NCBI GenBank assembly: GCA_019359435.1
Contig: JAHHHI010000075.1
Location: 1-64,000 of the forward strand
DNA: 64,000 bases
Direction of reading: 5' to 3'
Origin: Kaiparowitsia implicata GSE-PSE-MK54-09C
GTDB lineage: Bacteria; Cyanobacteriota; Cyanobacteriia; Elainellales; Elainellaceae
How positions within the stretch are numbered: the first letter of the stretch is position 1; each line of letters opens with the position of its first letter. Below, one piece after another: positions 1-9,773 of the stretch. The notes under the pieces were generated by a model. The model saw only the letters and a list, made by a program, of their open reading frames with translations, did no database searches and was not told the DNA's origin. Both the position numbers and the translations under genes were made by a program.

Positions 1-62
1 TCACCGCCCTTAAAGGCTTCGATTGCTTTTTGGCGCAGGTCGTTACTGTAAGGAGCAGGCAT
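1..62 (-). CDS. IS630-family transposase, N-terminal fragment cut by window edge
   Basis: Reading leftward from an ATG at 62-60, the frame gives MPAPYSNDLRQKAIEAFKGG and then leaves the window. This is the typical opening of cyanobacterial IS630-type (Tc1/mariner-related) transposases, whose first segment is a DNA-binding helix-turn-helix that recognises the element's inverted repeats. Only 20 residues are visible, so it is unknown whether the gene is intact. The terminal inverted repeat should lie between 63 and about 200, but none was identified. Confidence 0.7.
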   Translation of the reverse strand, partial: MPAPYSNDLRQKAIEAFKGG

Positions 63-283
63 AGTTGTATCTCAACGCTTCTTTCCTCCTACAATAACGT
101 CCTAATCTGCCTCAGTAGTGCCATAATAGAACAAACAAGCCTGAATGTGGGCGCGGTGGGCGTCACATCCAGGCTGGCGGCAGGATTGAGAGCATGGGCT
201 AATGGGGCTGGATGTTGAGATTCCAGGTTTCTTGAGATAGCCGACGGAGTAGTCGCTTTGGTGTAGGTATGGCGATCGCCCCC

Positions 284-1489
284 TTATTTCGGCAGATTGT
301 ACTGTCCGACAATGCGCTTCGCAAATTCAGGGATATGTTGCGCCAGCTTATTGGGATAGTTGCGCTTCACATATAAATAGTTGCGGGTGAAGTGAGAATC
401 GATGGAAAAGCGGGCGTATTCCAAACCCTTGGGGCCAATTTTTTCGATGACTACACCCATCAGCTTTGCCGCCCACATCGGCAGCGTCACGCCCTTATCA
501 TATGCAGGGATGCTCTGTTGAACTGCATTGTGGCGATCGCCCTGCGACATCACCGGCTGCGTTTCTAGCTGATCTTGCACCAGATCCAGCATTTCTTGCC
601 CCGTCTCGTTTCGCACCACGAGCCATTGCCAGCCAAACGGAGCCCCCATATAGCCCACCACCAGATCGGCTAAGGAATTGACATAGTCAAAACAGCTCAT
701 ACAGGAAGGTGCAAACACATTCTTGAGCTGGTTTGTCTTGAGCCCAAAAAAGGGCACGGTTTCTGTCGAGCCGTCTTCGTGCTTAAAGTGAACGCGAAAA
801 TCCTGCATGAACTCGTAATACACCACCGTCTCGGGCGATCGGCTGGTGGTATCGAGGAATGTTTGAAGACCAGCGCGGGTCACATTATCCACACAGGGGG
901 TGCCCAGCACATAGAGCTTTTCTAGCCCCAGTTGGGCTTGCACCGCGCGCAACGCCTGAATCTGACAGCCCACGCCGATCACCAGCAGGCGTTTCATGCC
1001 AGATTGCTCAATTTGCTCTAGCACTGATAAATTGGGCGACAAGGTGGGCTTGTTGACCCGTGCTGCCAAAATGTCTTCGGGCGTTCTCGCGATCACGGGC
1101 ATCGGCTGAAAGCGATCGCTCTCCGTATTCTGCACGCAGACGACGCCTTCCACGAGCCCCCGATTCAGCATCTCAATGGCAATACTGCTGACAATACCCG
1201 TCCACTGTGCCCCTTCAATCGGCTGGGTTTTGCGGGCGGCCATCATCGTGTTGTGGACGCCGAAGTAGAGATCATCGTCCCGCTCTAAATCACGACTGCG
1301 GCCATGGGCCTGTTCTTCCAATTCAGGAATCTGCTGGTTGATGAATGCACAGGCTTCTTTGACATAGTGCACATAGTAGGTATCGCAGAGCCCACATTCA
1401 CTGCATAGCTCTTTGGCAGGGCGACGACTTCCAGGCTTGAGGGCTTTGGCTTTTTTATGCTGAGGCGAATTGGGAGAAACAGCAGTCAT
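284..1489 (-). CDS. bciB: Ferredoxin-dependent 3,8-divinyl (proto)chlorophyllide a 8-vinyl reductase (BciB/Slr1923 type)
   Basis: This 401-residue protein belongs to the FrhB/F420-hydrogenase beta-subunit superfamily. It has the N-terminal CSECGLC motif (Cys29, 32, 35) and a later APSCMSCFDY motif that together supply iron-sulfur ligands. Length and sequence match cyanobacterial Slr1923-type proteins. These reduce the 8-vinyl group of divinyl chlorophyllide with reduced ferredoxin, a late step of chlorophyll a synthesis. The plant paralogue, 7-hydroxymethyl chlorophyll a reductase, is a relative, but the vinyl reductase role is the established one in cyanobacteria. The gene appears monocistronic, with its start ATG at 1489 and no close partner in the same direction. 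Confidence 0.85.
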   Translation of the reverse strand: MTAVSPNSPQHKKAKALKPGSRRPAKELCSECGLCDTYYVHYVKEACAFINQQIPELEEQAHGRSRDLERDDDLYFGVHNTMMAARKTQPIEGAQWTGIVSSIAIEMLNRGLVEGVVCVQNTESDRFQPMPVIARTPEDILAARVNKPTLSPNLSVLEQIEQSGMKRLLVIGVGCQIQALRAVQAQLGLEKLYVLGTPCVDNVTRAGLQTFLDTTSRSPETVVYYEFMQDFRVHFKHEDGSTETVPFFGLKTNQLKNVFAPSCMSCFDYVNSLADLVVGYMGAPFGWQWLVVRNETGQEMLDLVQDQLETQPVMSQGDRHNAVQQSIPAYDKGVTLPMWAAKLMGVVIEKIGPKGLEYARFSIDSHFTRNYLYVKRNYPNKLAQHIPEFAKRIVGQYNLPK

Positions 1490-1571
1490 TGGAAAAAGAG
1501 GTAGAGAACGCGTCTTTTCTCACAATACCGCAGTGCGGCGGAGTAAACCGCACGAGGACAGCCCCACCCCG

Positions 1572-2507
1572 CTAGCCTAAATCCAGGCTGATCAAAATTT
1601 GATTAATGGCGGATACATAGGCATGGGCAAACGAATGCATCATATTGATGTGGGCTGCACTGGTTTCAAAATAGCGGCGATCGCACATCACCGTAATCAT
1701 TGCCTCCGCCTCTGCCGCTGCACCTCCCACTGTTGGCGGCACGCTAAAATCCACCATTCGCCGGACGGGAAGCTCTAGACACGCATCTACACACCGATCA
1801 ATGGTGCGATAGATCGCGTCGCAGGGGGTTGCGCCAGCCGCCGACTCCTGAAAACAGCCGCCCTCGCGAGTGCCAAGGCACACGGTCGCCGTACATTCCA
1901 GCCCACTGTGCACTTCTAGCTCACGTAGGTGAAACATCGGCTGAGCCGGGGGCGATACCTGGAGCGATACCTGGGGCAACTCTTGCTGACTCATCTCGCG
2001 AATAAAAGCCGACAGCCCATAAATGGCAATGCTCGATAAAATTGCCTCATTTTCGTCGGCCAAGAGGGTCTCAGTTGAGCGATTAAAGTACCCATATTTC
2101 TGAACCGTTTGACGACCTCGCGCGCTTTCGGTGAACTGATAGGCTTCCCAGGTCACAATCACATCCAACGGGGCCACAAACGCACAAGCCAACCGCAAGG
2201 CATCGTTGAAATTTAACTTAAACTGTCCGGCAAACTCCAGCAGATCCTCTGTAATCGGTAGCGTATGGATCTTAGACTCCATCACTTGGTAAATCGCTTG
2301 GCACTCGGCACTGCCTCCCAATTGATACACGCGCCAAAAGGTAAACGCTTGGTCAAAATCGGACTGCAGCATATACCACCGAACCGACAGAGCCGCTAAT
2401 CGTCGAAGCCATTCTGTGCAATAGTCCGAGTTGTCTGGGTTACGCGACAAGGCGTTTTGAAAGATGTTTGGCGTAATTAAGGCGGAGATGCAAGAGCGCT
2501 GACTCAT
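1572..2507 (-). CDS. Degenerate PIN-like domain fused to a LeuA-type allosteric (regulatory) domain
   Basis: This is a 311-residue protein from the ATG at 2507; a GTG at 2531 would add eight residues. Residues about 5-125 read as a PIN fold: an N-terminal strand and turn (LITPNIF where VapC proteins have DTNVL), helices, then NFNDALRLACA with Asp102 and VIVTWEAYQF where PIN proteins have VTRDKDF. The first acidic residue is Thr12 and the last is Gln124, so RNase activity is doubtful. Residues 191-311 match the C-terminal leucine-sensing dimer domain of 2-isopropylmalate synthase: the VHSG and TATV strands, AAGATPCDAIYRTIDR, and the final helix AHAYVSAINQIL. No LeuA catalytic barrel is present. 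It lies 86 bp downstream of an RHH gene in a toxin-antitoxin-like order. Role inferred: a metabolite-responsive partner of the RHH protein, not a classical toxin. Confidence 0.75.
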   Translation of the reverse strand: MSQRSCISALITPNIFQNALSRNPDNSDYCTEWLRRLAALSVRWYMLQSDFDQAFTFWRVYQLGGSAECQAIYQVMESKIHTLPITEDLLEFAGQFKLNFNDALRLACAFVAPLDVIVTWEAYQFTESARGRQTVQKYGYFNRSTETLLADENEAILSSIAIYGLSAFIREMSQQELPQVSLQVSPPAQPMFHLRELEVHSGLECTATVCLGTREGGCFQESAAGATPCDAIYRTIDRCVDACLELPVRRMVDFSVPPTVGGAAAEAEAMITVMCDRRYFETSAAHINMMHSFAHAYVSAINQILISLDLG

Positions 2508-2593
2508 AGAGAAGAGAGGTGAATAAACCACGGGGGAGCAACCTCTTCGTTCGCCACTGTTTGATATGAACCAGCACCCAGACAGGAGTGCAG

Positions 2594-3019
2594 TTATCGC
2601 TCTGACCCGGCATTGGTTGCAGATTGCGCAGAGGGAGCGGTGTCATCGGCAATTTTCTCCATCTGCGCCAACCGGGTTTCTAGCTTTTCTAGCTTGTTGA
2701 CCAGATAACGCCCCAACTCCTCAAACGATGAGGTAGGCGCTGGTGCCGGAGGTGCCAACAGGGCATATAGCGGCGTGGGGGATGGAGAAGGGTAGGTACT
2801 GCGCTCGTGCTTCAGATCTTGAACTTGCTGGGCCAACGTGCTCACCAGCTTGTCGAGATCTGAGGTGGATGAAGAAAGCTTGCCAGGCTCTTGCGGCTCT
2901 TGCCGCAGTCGTCGGCATACCAGCTCAGTCAACGAAATACCGTCGTGATCAGCCTGGTCTCGGAGGGATTCAATCAGATCTTCGGGCAGTCGAAAGCTGA
3001 TCAACTTCTTATTACTCAT
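2594..3019 (-). CDS. Ribbon-helix-helix (CopG/Arc-type) DNA-binding protein with coiled C-terminus
   Basis: This 141-residue protein starts at the ATG at 3019, which directly precedes the conserved RHH core MSNKKLISFRLPEDLIESL; an upstream in-frame start would add an unconserved tail. The beta strand KLISFRLPE followed by two helices (DLIESLRDQADHDG, SLTELVCRRLRQ) is a standard RHH operator-binding domain. The middle (about 55-105) is polar and proline-rich. The region 105-135 has heptad-like leucines (LGRYLVNKLEKLETRLAQMEKI) and probably oligomerises or binds the partner. It is the first gene of a two-gene unit with the PIN/LeuA fusion, as an antitoxin or autorepressor would be. The operator is likely within 3020-3140. 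Confidence 0.75.
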   Translation of the reverse strand: MSNKKLISFRLPEDLIESLRDQADHDGISLTELVCRRLRQEPQEPGKLSSSTSDLDKLVSTLAQQVQDLKHERSTYPSPSPTPLYALLAPPAPAPTSSFEELGRYLVNKLEKLETRLAQMEKIADDTAPSAQSATNAGSER

Positions 3020-3446
3020 AACACCACGCCGTTGTCGTCTCACGTTAGGGACATGTGCTGAATTCCACTTGCACATGACTACCTAATGTATATCAAAAGT
3101 CTTTCATCTGTCTACTCCTTTACAGAAACTTGTCATATATTTGATAGTCCTTGTTTGTAAGATAACAAATCTTTTTGGTTTTGCAAGCAAGAACTCTGCA
3201 TGTATAGAATTCCGTAACCCCCAGCAAGAGAAACCTGTGCAGCACATGACAGTTGAGGGTAGAAGTGGCGCGAAGAGGGTCGAGGCCAGTCCGAAATCCG
3301 CATGTATCTATTTTGTATATACGGTTTTGTATTACATCTCATTTCTTTTTTGAATTAATTGTGATACAAGATGGATATGCCTGTGCTGTGAGAGATGACG
3401 GTTCTATGTGTGCTCGCCCTCGCCTCTATTGTGGAGAGTTAATCCA
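3020..3446. promoter_or_regulatory. Divergent AT-rich promoter region between the RHH pair and a membrane-protein gene
   Basis: This spacer of about 430 bp between divergent genes is clearly AT-richer than its surroundings. It contains TATCAAA near 3088 and its complement TTTGATA near 3138, a spaced inverted repeat that could form part of an RHH operator. This is weak evidence. On the plus strand, GGAGAG at 3433-3438 is the ribosome-binding site for the ATG at 3447. No terminator-like hairpin was seen. Confidence 0.35.
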
Positions 3447-4379
3447 ATGCCACGCCCTAACCCTAATCACCCCCCGCATGATCTGACGATGATCGCCTGG
3501 CTGGCTGCCATCTATACATTGGCGGTCTCTGGAATTAGCCTAGCGCTCGTGATTAATCACTACATTGGGCAAGAAATCGCAAACCTAGAGAACTTCCTGG
3601 AATTACTTAATGATCATAAGCAGGACGGTCTGTATGACGAGTGTATTAGTGCGGCAGATCGATTTCTGGAATTTCCCAACTCTGTGCAGAATGGGCATGG
3701 CCGGGTACTGACTGCACGGGCTCAGTGTTTGCAACGGCAACAGGCTGAACAGCGCCAGCAGGAAGCAGCGCAGATTGACCAAGCTTGGCCTGAACTGATG
3801 CAGATCGTCAATAACGGTGAATTAGAACGGGCGATCGTCCGGATGGATGCGCTGGCCCCTAATCGCCACCACCAAACTTTCACCGAATACCGCGATCGCC
3901 TGTGTGAGCAGATTGCCGGGTTAGCCCAGCGGGAATATTGGCAAGATTCGCCACGGTATCTTAACGATGCAACCTATCTGGCGAATGCTGTCTCACAGTA
4001 TTGCAGCAGCTACTCATCTGTCATACAACTGAAGGGGCGGTGGTCGTTAGAGTTTGAGACGAATCAGCGACTCCTAGAGGCTGCGGATCAGGCTCTTAGA
4101 GGGCGCAATCCCAATGCTGCGGCTGATGCTCTGGCGCGAATCTCGGATCACCCCTACTGGCAGACGCAGGCAAGGCCATATCTGGCGTATCAGCGGGCTG
4201 TAGAGTATCTGCAAACTCGTGAGTTTCAAAATGCGATCGCCCATGCCCAAGGCCTACCAGACGAATATCCCTGGCACGACCGCAAAGTTCAACTCATCAG
4301 CGAAGCAACCAGTCAGGTGCGGAGCCGCACCCTCTGCGAGCGGGTGACGTTTGGGGCATGGCCGGGCTGTTATGACTAA
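3447..4379 (+). CDS. Single-pass membrane-anchored protein of unknown function
   Basis: This 310-residue protein starts at the ATG at 3447, eight bases after GGAGAG; an earlier in-frame start lacks such a site. A short Pro/Asn-rich N-terminus is followed by one hydrophobic helix (IAWLAAIYTLAVSGISLALVI, about residues 15-35). The rest is a long soluble domain rich in Gln, Glu, Ala and Arg, with several repeated alpha-hairpin-like stretches (for example RLLEAADQALRGRNPNAAADALARI). It looks like an irregular tetratricopeptide-type solenoid of the kind many cyanobacterial proteins carry after a membrane anchor. No catalytic motif was recognised. It runs divergently from the RHH pair and converges on cobN. 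Function unknown. Confidence 0.7.
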   Translation: MPRPNPNHPPHDLTMIAWLAAIYTLAVSGISLALVINHYIGQEIANLENFLELLNDHKQDGLYDECISAADRFLEFPNSVQNGHGRVLTARAQCLQRQQAEQRQQEAAQIDQAWPELMQIVNNGELERAIVRMDALAPNRHHQTFTEYRDRLCEQIAGLAQREYWQDSPRYLNDATYLANAVSQYCSSYSSVIQLKGRWSLEFETNQRLLEAADQALRGRNPNAAADALARISDHPYWQTQARPYLAYQRAVEYLQTREFQNAIAHAQGLPDEYPWHDRKVQLISEATSQVRSRTLCERVTFGAWPGCYD

Positions 4380-4406
4380 GGCGCTTTCTTAAAAACGTCA
4401 GTTCGA

Positions 4407-7400
4407 CTAGGGTTCTGCCACGGCGATCGGGCGCTGTTCGATGGTATGGTCTGCTTCTAGGAAGAGATCTTGGAGTTGGTTCAACAATGCGGCGGGGGCT
4501 GTGGCCCAGAGGCCGCGCTGATGCGCTTCGAGCAGGCGCTCGGCCATATCGCGCAGGGCCCAGGGGTTGGCCTGCTGCAAAAATGCCTGCACCGTGGGGT
4601 CGAGCAGATAGGCCTGGGTGACCCCTTCATACATAAAGTCGGCTACGCAGTGGGTGGTGGCGTCATAGGCAAAGAGGAAATCGAGGGTGGCCGCCATCTC
4701 AAACGCGCCCTTATAGCCGTGGCGCATGGCTCCGGCGATCCACTTGGGGTTCACCACGCGCGAGCGGTAGACCCGCGCAAGTTCGTCTTGGAGCGATCGC
4801 ACCTTGGGCTGAGCGGTCTGGGCATTGTCGCCAAAGTAAAGCTGGGGTGCTTGACCAGCAGAGGCTTTGACTGCCGCTGCCATGCCGCCCTGAAACTGGT
4901 AGTAATCATCAGAATCTAGCAAATCATGCTCGCGGTTATCTTGGTTTTGCAGCACAATCTGCATGTGCGCTAGCCGCTGATCAAACGCTTCAGGCGCGGG
5001 CTGACCCTCGGCGTTGCGGCCATAGGCGTAGGCGCTCCAGTTGATATACGCCTGCGCCAGATCTGCCTCGGTGTCCCATTGTTGAGATTCGATGAGCCCT
5101 TGCAGCCCTGCGCCATAGGCACCCGGCTTCGAGCCAAAGATGCGGTAGAGCGATCGCCGGGCGGCATCCTCCATCGCTAGCCCCTGCGCCTGCCACTGAG
5201 CCTGCTCTTGGGCGGCCCGCGACGCTAAGGGATTTTGCTCCGGGGGTTCATCCAATGCCGCCACTGCGGCCACGGCACTGTCAAACAAGTCAATCAAATT
5301 GGGAAAGGCATCGCGGAAAAACCCCGAAATCCGCAGCGTCACATCCACTCGCGGGCGTCCTACAATCGACAGCGGCAGAATTTCAAAATCCACCACCCGC
5401 CGCGACACGCCATCCCACACGGGGCGCACTCCCAGCAGCGCCAGAGCTTCGGCTATATCGTCGCCGCCGGTTCGCATCATAGAAGTGCCCCACACCGACA
5501 GCCCCAGGGTTGTGGGATACTCGCCCTGCTCTTGGGTATAGCGCTCTACGAGAACTTCCGCCGCCTTGCGCCCCAAGTCCCACGCAACTTCGGTGGGAAT
5601 GGCGCGAATGTCTACCGAGTAGAAATTGCGTCCCGTTGGCAACACGTCGGGCCGTCCCCGAGTGGGCGCACCCGACGCCCCGCTGGGCACATAGCCGCCG
5701 TTTAGCCCGTGGAGCAGGTTAGCAAGCTCTTGATCGGTTTGGCGCAGTGCAGGCAGGAGGCGATCGCCCACCCACACCAACTCTTGCTGGGTGGCGGGGC
5801 CAATCTCTGGCCCATCCGCTACCGGATTGCTAGGCTGCATCACGTGCTCCATCAGGGCGGCGGCGTAGTGTTCTAGCACTTCTATCACATCCCCCATAAT
5901 GCGGCAGGGCTGAAGCCAGCCGTGCAGGTGGGGATACGCGGCTGGGTCAAACGCAGCGCCCAACTCTGCCGTTAGTGGATCCAGATCCAACTGCCAATCT
6001 TGGGCGATCGCCCGGGTGAGTCCGAGTCGCTGAGGGCTGGGGTTGCGGGCGATCGCCACGAGCAGATCTCGCAGTTGCCGCCCCGCCGGGCAGCGCCCCA
6101 GAATATGCAACCCATCGCGAATCTGCGCCTCCTTTAGCTCACACAGATAGCCATCTGCCTGCTGCAACACTTGACTAAGGCTTTCGCCATCCGGCAGCAG
6201 ATCGGTCAGCCCCAGGTCGTGCAGCAAGCTCTCCTGCGAAATCAGGGCCGACAGCCGCTCAGTGACCGCGGGCAGGCGCACTGGGTCGAGGGTTTGCGCC
6301 TCGTAATATTCATCAATCAGTCCTTCGAGCTGGTGCAAGTTGCCATAGAGTTCGGCGCGGGTCATGGGCGGCGTCAGGTGGTCGAGAATCACCGCTTGAG
6401 CGCGGCGCTTTGCCTGAGCGCCTTCCCCCGGATCGTTGACAATAAAGGGATAAAAATGGGGCAGTGGCCCCAGCGCCACCTCGGGATAGCAGGTGTCTGA
6501 CAGCGCCACACTCTTCCCCGGCAACCATTCCAAATTGCCATGCTTGCCCACATGCACCACCGCCTGCGCCCCAAACTGCCGCCGCACCCAGCAATAGAAC
6601 GCGAGATAGTCGTGCGTTGGCGCTAAGTCAGGCGCATGGTAGTTAAGCGTGGGGTCGCGGTCGTAGCCCCGCGCTGGTTGAATGCCCACAAACACATGCT
6701 CCAACTGAATGCCGGGAATAGAGAATGCGTGCGCAGGCGGGTTGCCCCAGCGAGCCTCGATGCCCTGCCGCACCGCAGCGGGAAGCTGCTGCCAAAAGTC
6801 GTGGTAGTCCCCTGCGGATAGTGTCTGATGTGCAGGACGAATCGCGCTTTCAGGGTCATTGGTGATGCCCGCCGTGAGGCGCTGCATCAGCGCCAAATCG
6901 GTGCTCGGAATCTCGGGAACAGCATAGCCCGCCTGCTGCAAGGCCATGAGCAGGGCAATGCAGCTTTGGGGTGTATCTAGCCCCACCCCATTCGCAAGGC
7001 GACCATCCCGGTTGGGGTAGTTTGCCAGAACTAGCGCCACGCGACGCTGGGACGGCGGGGTGCGGCGCAGGGCCACCCAGTTGGCGGCAAGGTCTGCGAC
7101 AAATTGCAGGCGATCGCCCATCGGCTCATACACCACCACGTCGGTTTGCAGGTGCTCATTCTGAGTCTGCACCGCCTTAAAGGACACCGCACGGGTGATG
7201 ATTCGTCCATCTACCTCCGGCAGCGCTACGTTCATCGCCATGTCTCGCGGCGTGAGCCCCTGGGTGCTCGCGGCCCATTGCTCCTGGGTGCCGCCGCTGC
7301 AAATCACCTGAAACACTGGAACGTTGAGGGTTTCCCATAGATCAACGTGAGGCGCGTCGGCATCTAAGCTGGCAAGGGCAAAGCTGGTGGTGTTGAGTAG

Positions 7401-8195
7401 TACATCAAACGGCGGGTAGGTCAGTAGTTCCTGCTGCACCGCTGGGTCTTTCAGGGATGACACAAAAATGGGAACCGGTGCTAACCCTCGCTGGGTGAGT
7501 GCGGCGCACAGTCCATCAATCACGGCGGTGTTGCCCGCCAGGTAGTGAGCACGGTAGAACAAAATGCCGACAGCGGGGCGGTGGGGGGCATCGGCCTGAG
7601 TCGCGGTCGCTGGGAGGTTGGCCGTATCCTCCCCTCCTGCCAGCTCGGGATGATATTGCCCGATGCGCGGTACGGGCAGCGGCGGCAGGCTGTCGTAGGT
7701 TGCCCCCAAATAGCGAGTGGCTAGGGACGTTAATAGATTGCGGTAATTGTCGATGCCGCCTTCTAGGCAATAGCGCCACACGCGGTTGACCTCTGCCAAC
7801 GGCGCAGTGGAGTGGCTCATCAGGTTAGGGTCGGGGCGATCGTCCCCCGGCAGCACCATGAGCGTGGCCCCGGTGTGCTGCACGGTTTCTTCTACCCGTT
7901 CTAGCCCATAGGCCCAATAGGCGCGACCGCCAATCAGCCGCACCAGCACCACCCGAGCCTGACTGATCACCTCCTCCACATAGGTGTCGATGGTGAGCTG
8001 CTGTTGCAATTGCAGCAGATTCACGACCCGCACCGCAGGAAAGCCATCCGGCAGGCGCGTGACTGCGGTTGCCAGGGTTTGAATGTCGGTATCTGCCGCC
8101 GTGATGATCACGATGGGCGCGGGGTCTTGCTCAACAAAAATCACCCCGTCGGCGCTGGGGTTCCAGCCGCCGGGAATCGTGGCGAGACGGTGCAT
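4407..8195 (-). CDS. cobN: Cobaltochelatase subunit CobN
   Basis: This 1262-residue protein has the full CobN length. CobN is the large porphyrin-binding subunit that inserts cobalt into the corrin ring during cobalamin synthesis, related to magnesium chelatase ChlH. Family landmarks include HVGKHGNLEWLPGK, YPFIVNDPGEGAQAKRRAQA, ALLGVRPVWD, RVDVTLRISGFFRDAFPN and NPKWIAGAMRHGYKGAFEMA. CobN is distinguished from ChlH by its N-terminus and these segments. No cobS or cobT lies nearby; in cyanobacteria the ATPase partners are probably shared with magnesium chelatase (family knowledge, not shown here). It is divergent from cobB across a 144-bp spacer, so the two cobalamin genes may share control. 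The GTTCGACTAG tail at its stop overlaps a fragment of the dispersed CGTCAGTTCG repeat. Confidence 0.93.
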   Translation of the reverse strand: MHRLATIPGGWNPSADGVIFVEQDPAPIVIITAADTDIQTLATAVTRLPDGFPAVRVVNLLQLQQQLTIDTYVEEVISQARVVLVRLIGGRAYWAYGLERVEETVQHTGATLMVLPGDDRPDPNLMSHSTAPLAEVNRVWRYCLEGGIDNYRNLLTSLATRYLGATYDSLPPLPVPRIGQYHPELAGGEDTANLPATATQADAPHRPAVGILFYRAHYLAGNTAVIDGLCAALTQRGLAPVPIFVSSLKDPAVQQELLTYPPFDVLLNTTSFALASLDADAPHVDLWETLNVPVFQVICSGGTQEQWAASTQGLTPRDMAMNVALPEVDGRIITRAVSFKAVQTQNEHLQTDVVVYEPMGDRLQFVADLAANWVALRRTPPSQRRVALVLANYPNRDGRLANGVGLDTPQSCIALLMALQQAGYAVPEIPSTDLALMQRLTAGITNDPESAIRPAHQTLSAGDYHDFWQQLPAAVRQGIEARWGNPPAHAFSIPGIQLEHVFVGIQPARGYDRDPTLNYHAPDLAPTHDYLAFYCWVRRQFGAQAVVHVGKHGNLEWLPGKSVALSDTCYPEVALGPLPHFYPFIVNDPGEGAQAKRRAQAVILDHLTPPMTRAELYGNLHQLEGLIDEYYEAQTLDPVRLPAVTERLSALISQESLLHDLGLTDLLPDGESLSQVLQQADGYLCELKEAQIRDGLHILGRCPAGRQLRDLLVAIARNPSPQRLGLTRAIAQDWQLDLDPLTAELGAAFDPAAYPHLHGWLQPCRIMGDVIEVLEHYAAALMEHVMQPSNPVADGPEIGPATQQELVWVGDRLLPALRQTDQELANLLHGLNGGYVPSGASGAPTRGRPDVLPTGRNFYSVDIRAIPTEVAWDLGRKAAEVLVERYTQEQGEYPTTLGLSVWGTSMMRTGGDDIAEALALLGVRPVWDGVSRRVVDFEILPLSIVGRPRVDVTLRISGFFRDAFPNLIDLFDSAVAAVAALDEPPEQNPLASRAAQEQAQWQAQGLAMEDAARRSLYRIFGSKPGAYGAGLQGLIESQQWDTEADLAQAYINWSAYAYGRNAEGQPAPEAFDQRLAHMQIVLQNQDNREHDLLDSDDYYQFQGGMAAAVKASAGQAPQLYFGDNAQTAQPKVRSLQDELARVYRSRVVNPKWIAGAMRHGYKGAFEMAATLDFLFAYDATTHCVADFMYEGVTQAYLLDPTVQAFLQQANPWALRDMAERLLEAHQRGLWATAPAALLNQLQDLFLEADHTIEQRPIAVAEP

Positions 8196-8339
8196 AGGGG
8201 TTCTAGATTGCGTCTATAGTGAGGAACAGAGGATGGAGTCTGGCATGATCCTTGGGGGCTAATGCGGTACCGAATCCATCCCCAAGCTATTACGGATGGA
8301 TGGCTCTAAACGGCAGTATCGCGGTCTTTACTATAGGGC

Positions 8340-9773
8340 ATGGGCATTGTCATTGCAGGGGAGCGCAGCGGCGCAGGGAAGACGACGGTAACGCTGGCGC
8401 TGCTGGCGGCGTTGCGGCAGCACCGTGCACAGGTGCAGTCCTTTAAGGTGGGGCCGGACTATATTGACCCGATGTTTCACACCCGAGTCACGGGACGAGC
8501 CTGCCGCAATTTAGATCCGGTTTTGACGTCGGAACGCTATGTGCAGCAGTGCTTTGCCCGCCACAATCAGGATGCCGACTACACCCTGGTTGAAGGGGTG
8601 ATGGGGCTATTTGACGGAGCTTCGCGGGTGGATGACGTGGGCAGCACGGCCCATGTGGCGCGGTTGCTCGATCTCCCCGTGGTGTTGATTTTGAATTGCA
8701 GCAGCCTGTCGCGCTCGGTGGCGGCGATCGCCCATGGCTACCGCACGCTCGACCCTCGCCTGCGGTTTGCCGGGCTGGTGCTGAATCAGGTAGGGAGCGA
8801 TCGCCATCTCGATCTCCTGCAATCGGCATTGGAACCGCTGGGGTTGCCAATTTTAGGTTTGCTGCGGCGAGAGGGGGCGATCGCCATTCCCGACCGCCAC
8901 TTGGGCCTCATCCCCACGGGAGAACTGCCCCACCTCGAGCCGCTGATCGATCGCTTGGCCCAGTTGGGAAACACCTGCTTTGATTGGGATGCGCTGTTGC
9001 CTCTGTTAACCCCAACAGCCGCAGACCGACAGATTCGCAATACAACCCTGATGGGATCGGGGATGAATGGAATGCGATCGCACACGACCCACGACTCCCC
9101 CTCACGGCTCCCCGCTGCTCGCATTGCGATCGCCCAAGATGCCGCCTTCAACTTTTATTACGCGGATAATCTGGATCTGTTGCATGAGTTGGGGGCGGAA
9201 CTCCTACCTTGGAGTCCTCTGCGGGATGGGGCATTACCCCAGGGGACGCAGGGACTGTACTTTGGCGGGGGGTTTCCTGAGGTGTTTGCGGCAGAGCTAG
9301 CAGAAAATCATTCAGCGAGGCAAGTTGTGCGCACTGCCGTGCGTGCAGGCATGCCCACCTATGCAGAATGTGGTGGCTTGATGTATCTGTGTGAGAGCAT
9401 TGTGGATTTTGAGCAGCAGCGGCATCCCATGGTAGGGGCACTACCAACGACTGCCACCATGGGCAAACGGCTGACGCTGGGCTACCGACAGGCGATCGCC
9501 TACCTCGACAGTCCCTTAGTGAAAACGGGCGATCGCCTCTGGGGGCATGAATTTCACCGCTCTACGCTAGATGCTGTACCGGATGCGCCGCTGTTTACCC
9601 TTCAGAGCTATGATGGGCAGCCCTTGGGCGCTGAGGGCTGGCAGCAGCAGCAGGTGCATGGGTCTTATGTGCATGTGCATTGGGGCGATCGCCCCGACCT
9701 ACCGCAGCGGTTCCTCAACCACTGCGCCCACTATCAACCTGTCTCCATCTCAGTTAACGTCAGTTTGGGTTAA
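8340..9773 (+). CDS. cobB: Cobyrinate a,c-diamide synthase (CobB/CbiA)
   Basis: This 477-residue enzyme amidates the a and c side chains of cobyrinate or hydrogenobyrinate using glutamine and ATP. The N-terminal dethiobiotin-synthetase-like ATPase carries the P-loop [12 protein letters not shown] and the signature [13 protein letters not shown]. Then come [11 protein letters not shown] and a C-terminal class I glutamine amidotransferase domain: [10 protein letters not shown], nucleophile Cys in [11 protein letters not shown], and GHEFHRS. The start ATG at 8340 begins directly at the conserved strand [11 protein letters not shown]. Its last codons (VSLG, stop) come from a 45-bp repeat at 9758-9802, which also ends the convergent hydrolase gene. 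Whether the substrate contains cobalt (CbiA) or not (CobB) cannot be read from sequence alone; a CobN next door favours late insertion. Confidence 0.93.
   Translation: MGIVIAGERSGAGKTTVTLALLAALRQHRAQVQSFKVGPDYIDPMFHTRVTGRACRNLDPVLTSERYVQQCFARHNQDADYTLVEGVMGLFDGASRVDDVGSTAHVARLLDLPVVLILNCSSLSRSVAAIAHGYRTLDPRLRFAGLVLNQVGSDRHLDLLQSALEPLGLPILGLLRREGAIAIPDRHLGLIPTGELPHLEPLIDRLAQLGNTCFDWDALLPLLTPTAADRQIRNTTLMGSGMNGMRSHTTHDSPSRLPAARIAIAQDAAFNFYYADNLDLLHELGAELLPWSPLRDGALPQGTQGLYFGGGFPEVFAAELAENHSARQVVRTAVRAGMPTYAECGGLMYLCESIVDFEQQRHPMVGALPTTATMGKRLTLGYRQAIAYLDSPLVKTGDRLWGHEFHRSTLDAVPDAPLFTLQSYDGQPLGAEGWQQQQVHGSYVHVHWGDRPDLPQRFLNHCAHYQPVSISVNVSLG

Noticed and set aside
4470-5705. Long plus-strand frames opposite cobN
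   Set aside because: They are antisense shadows of a high-GC coding strand; no start signals or families are evident.
8196-8339. Possible cobalamin riboswitch between cobN and cobB
   Set aside because: The 144-bp spacer lacks a recognisable B12 box and the conserved helices; it is also too short for two divergent riboswitches.
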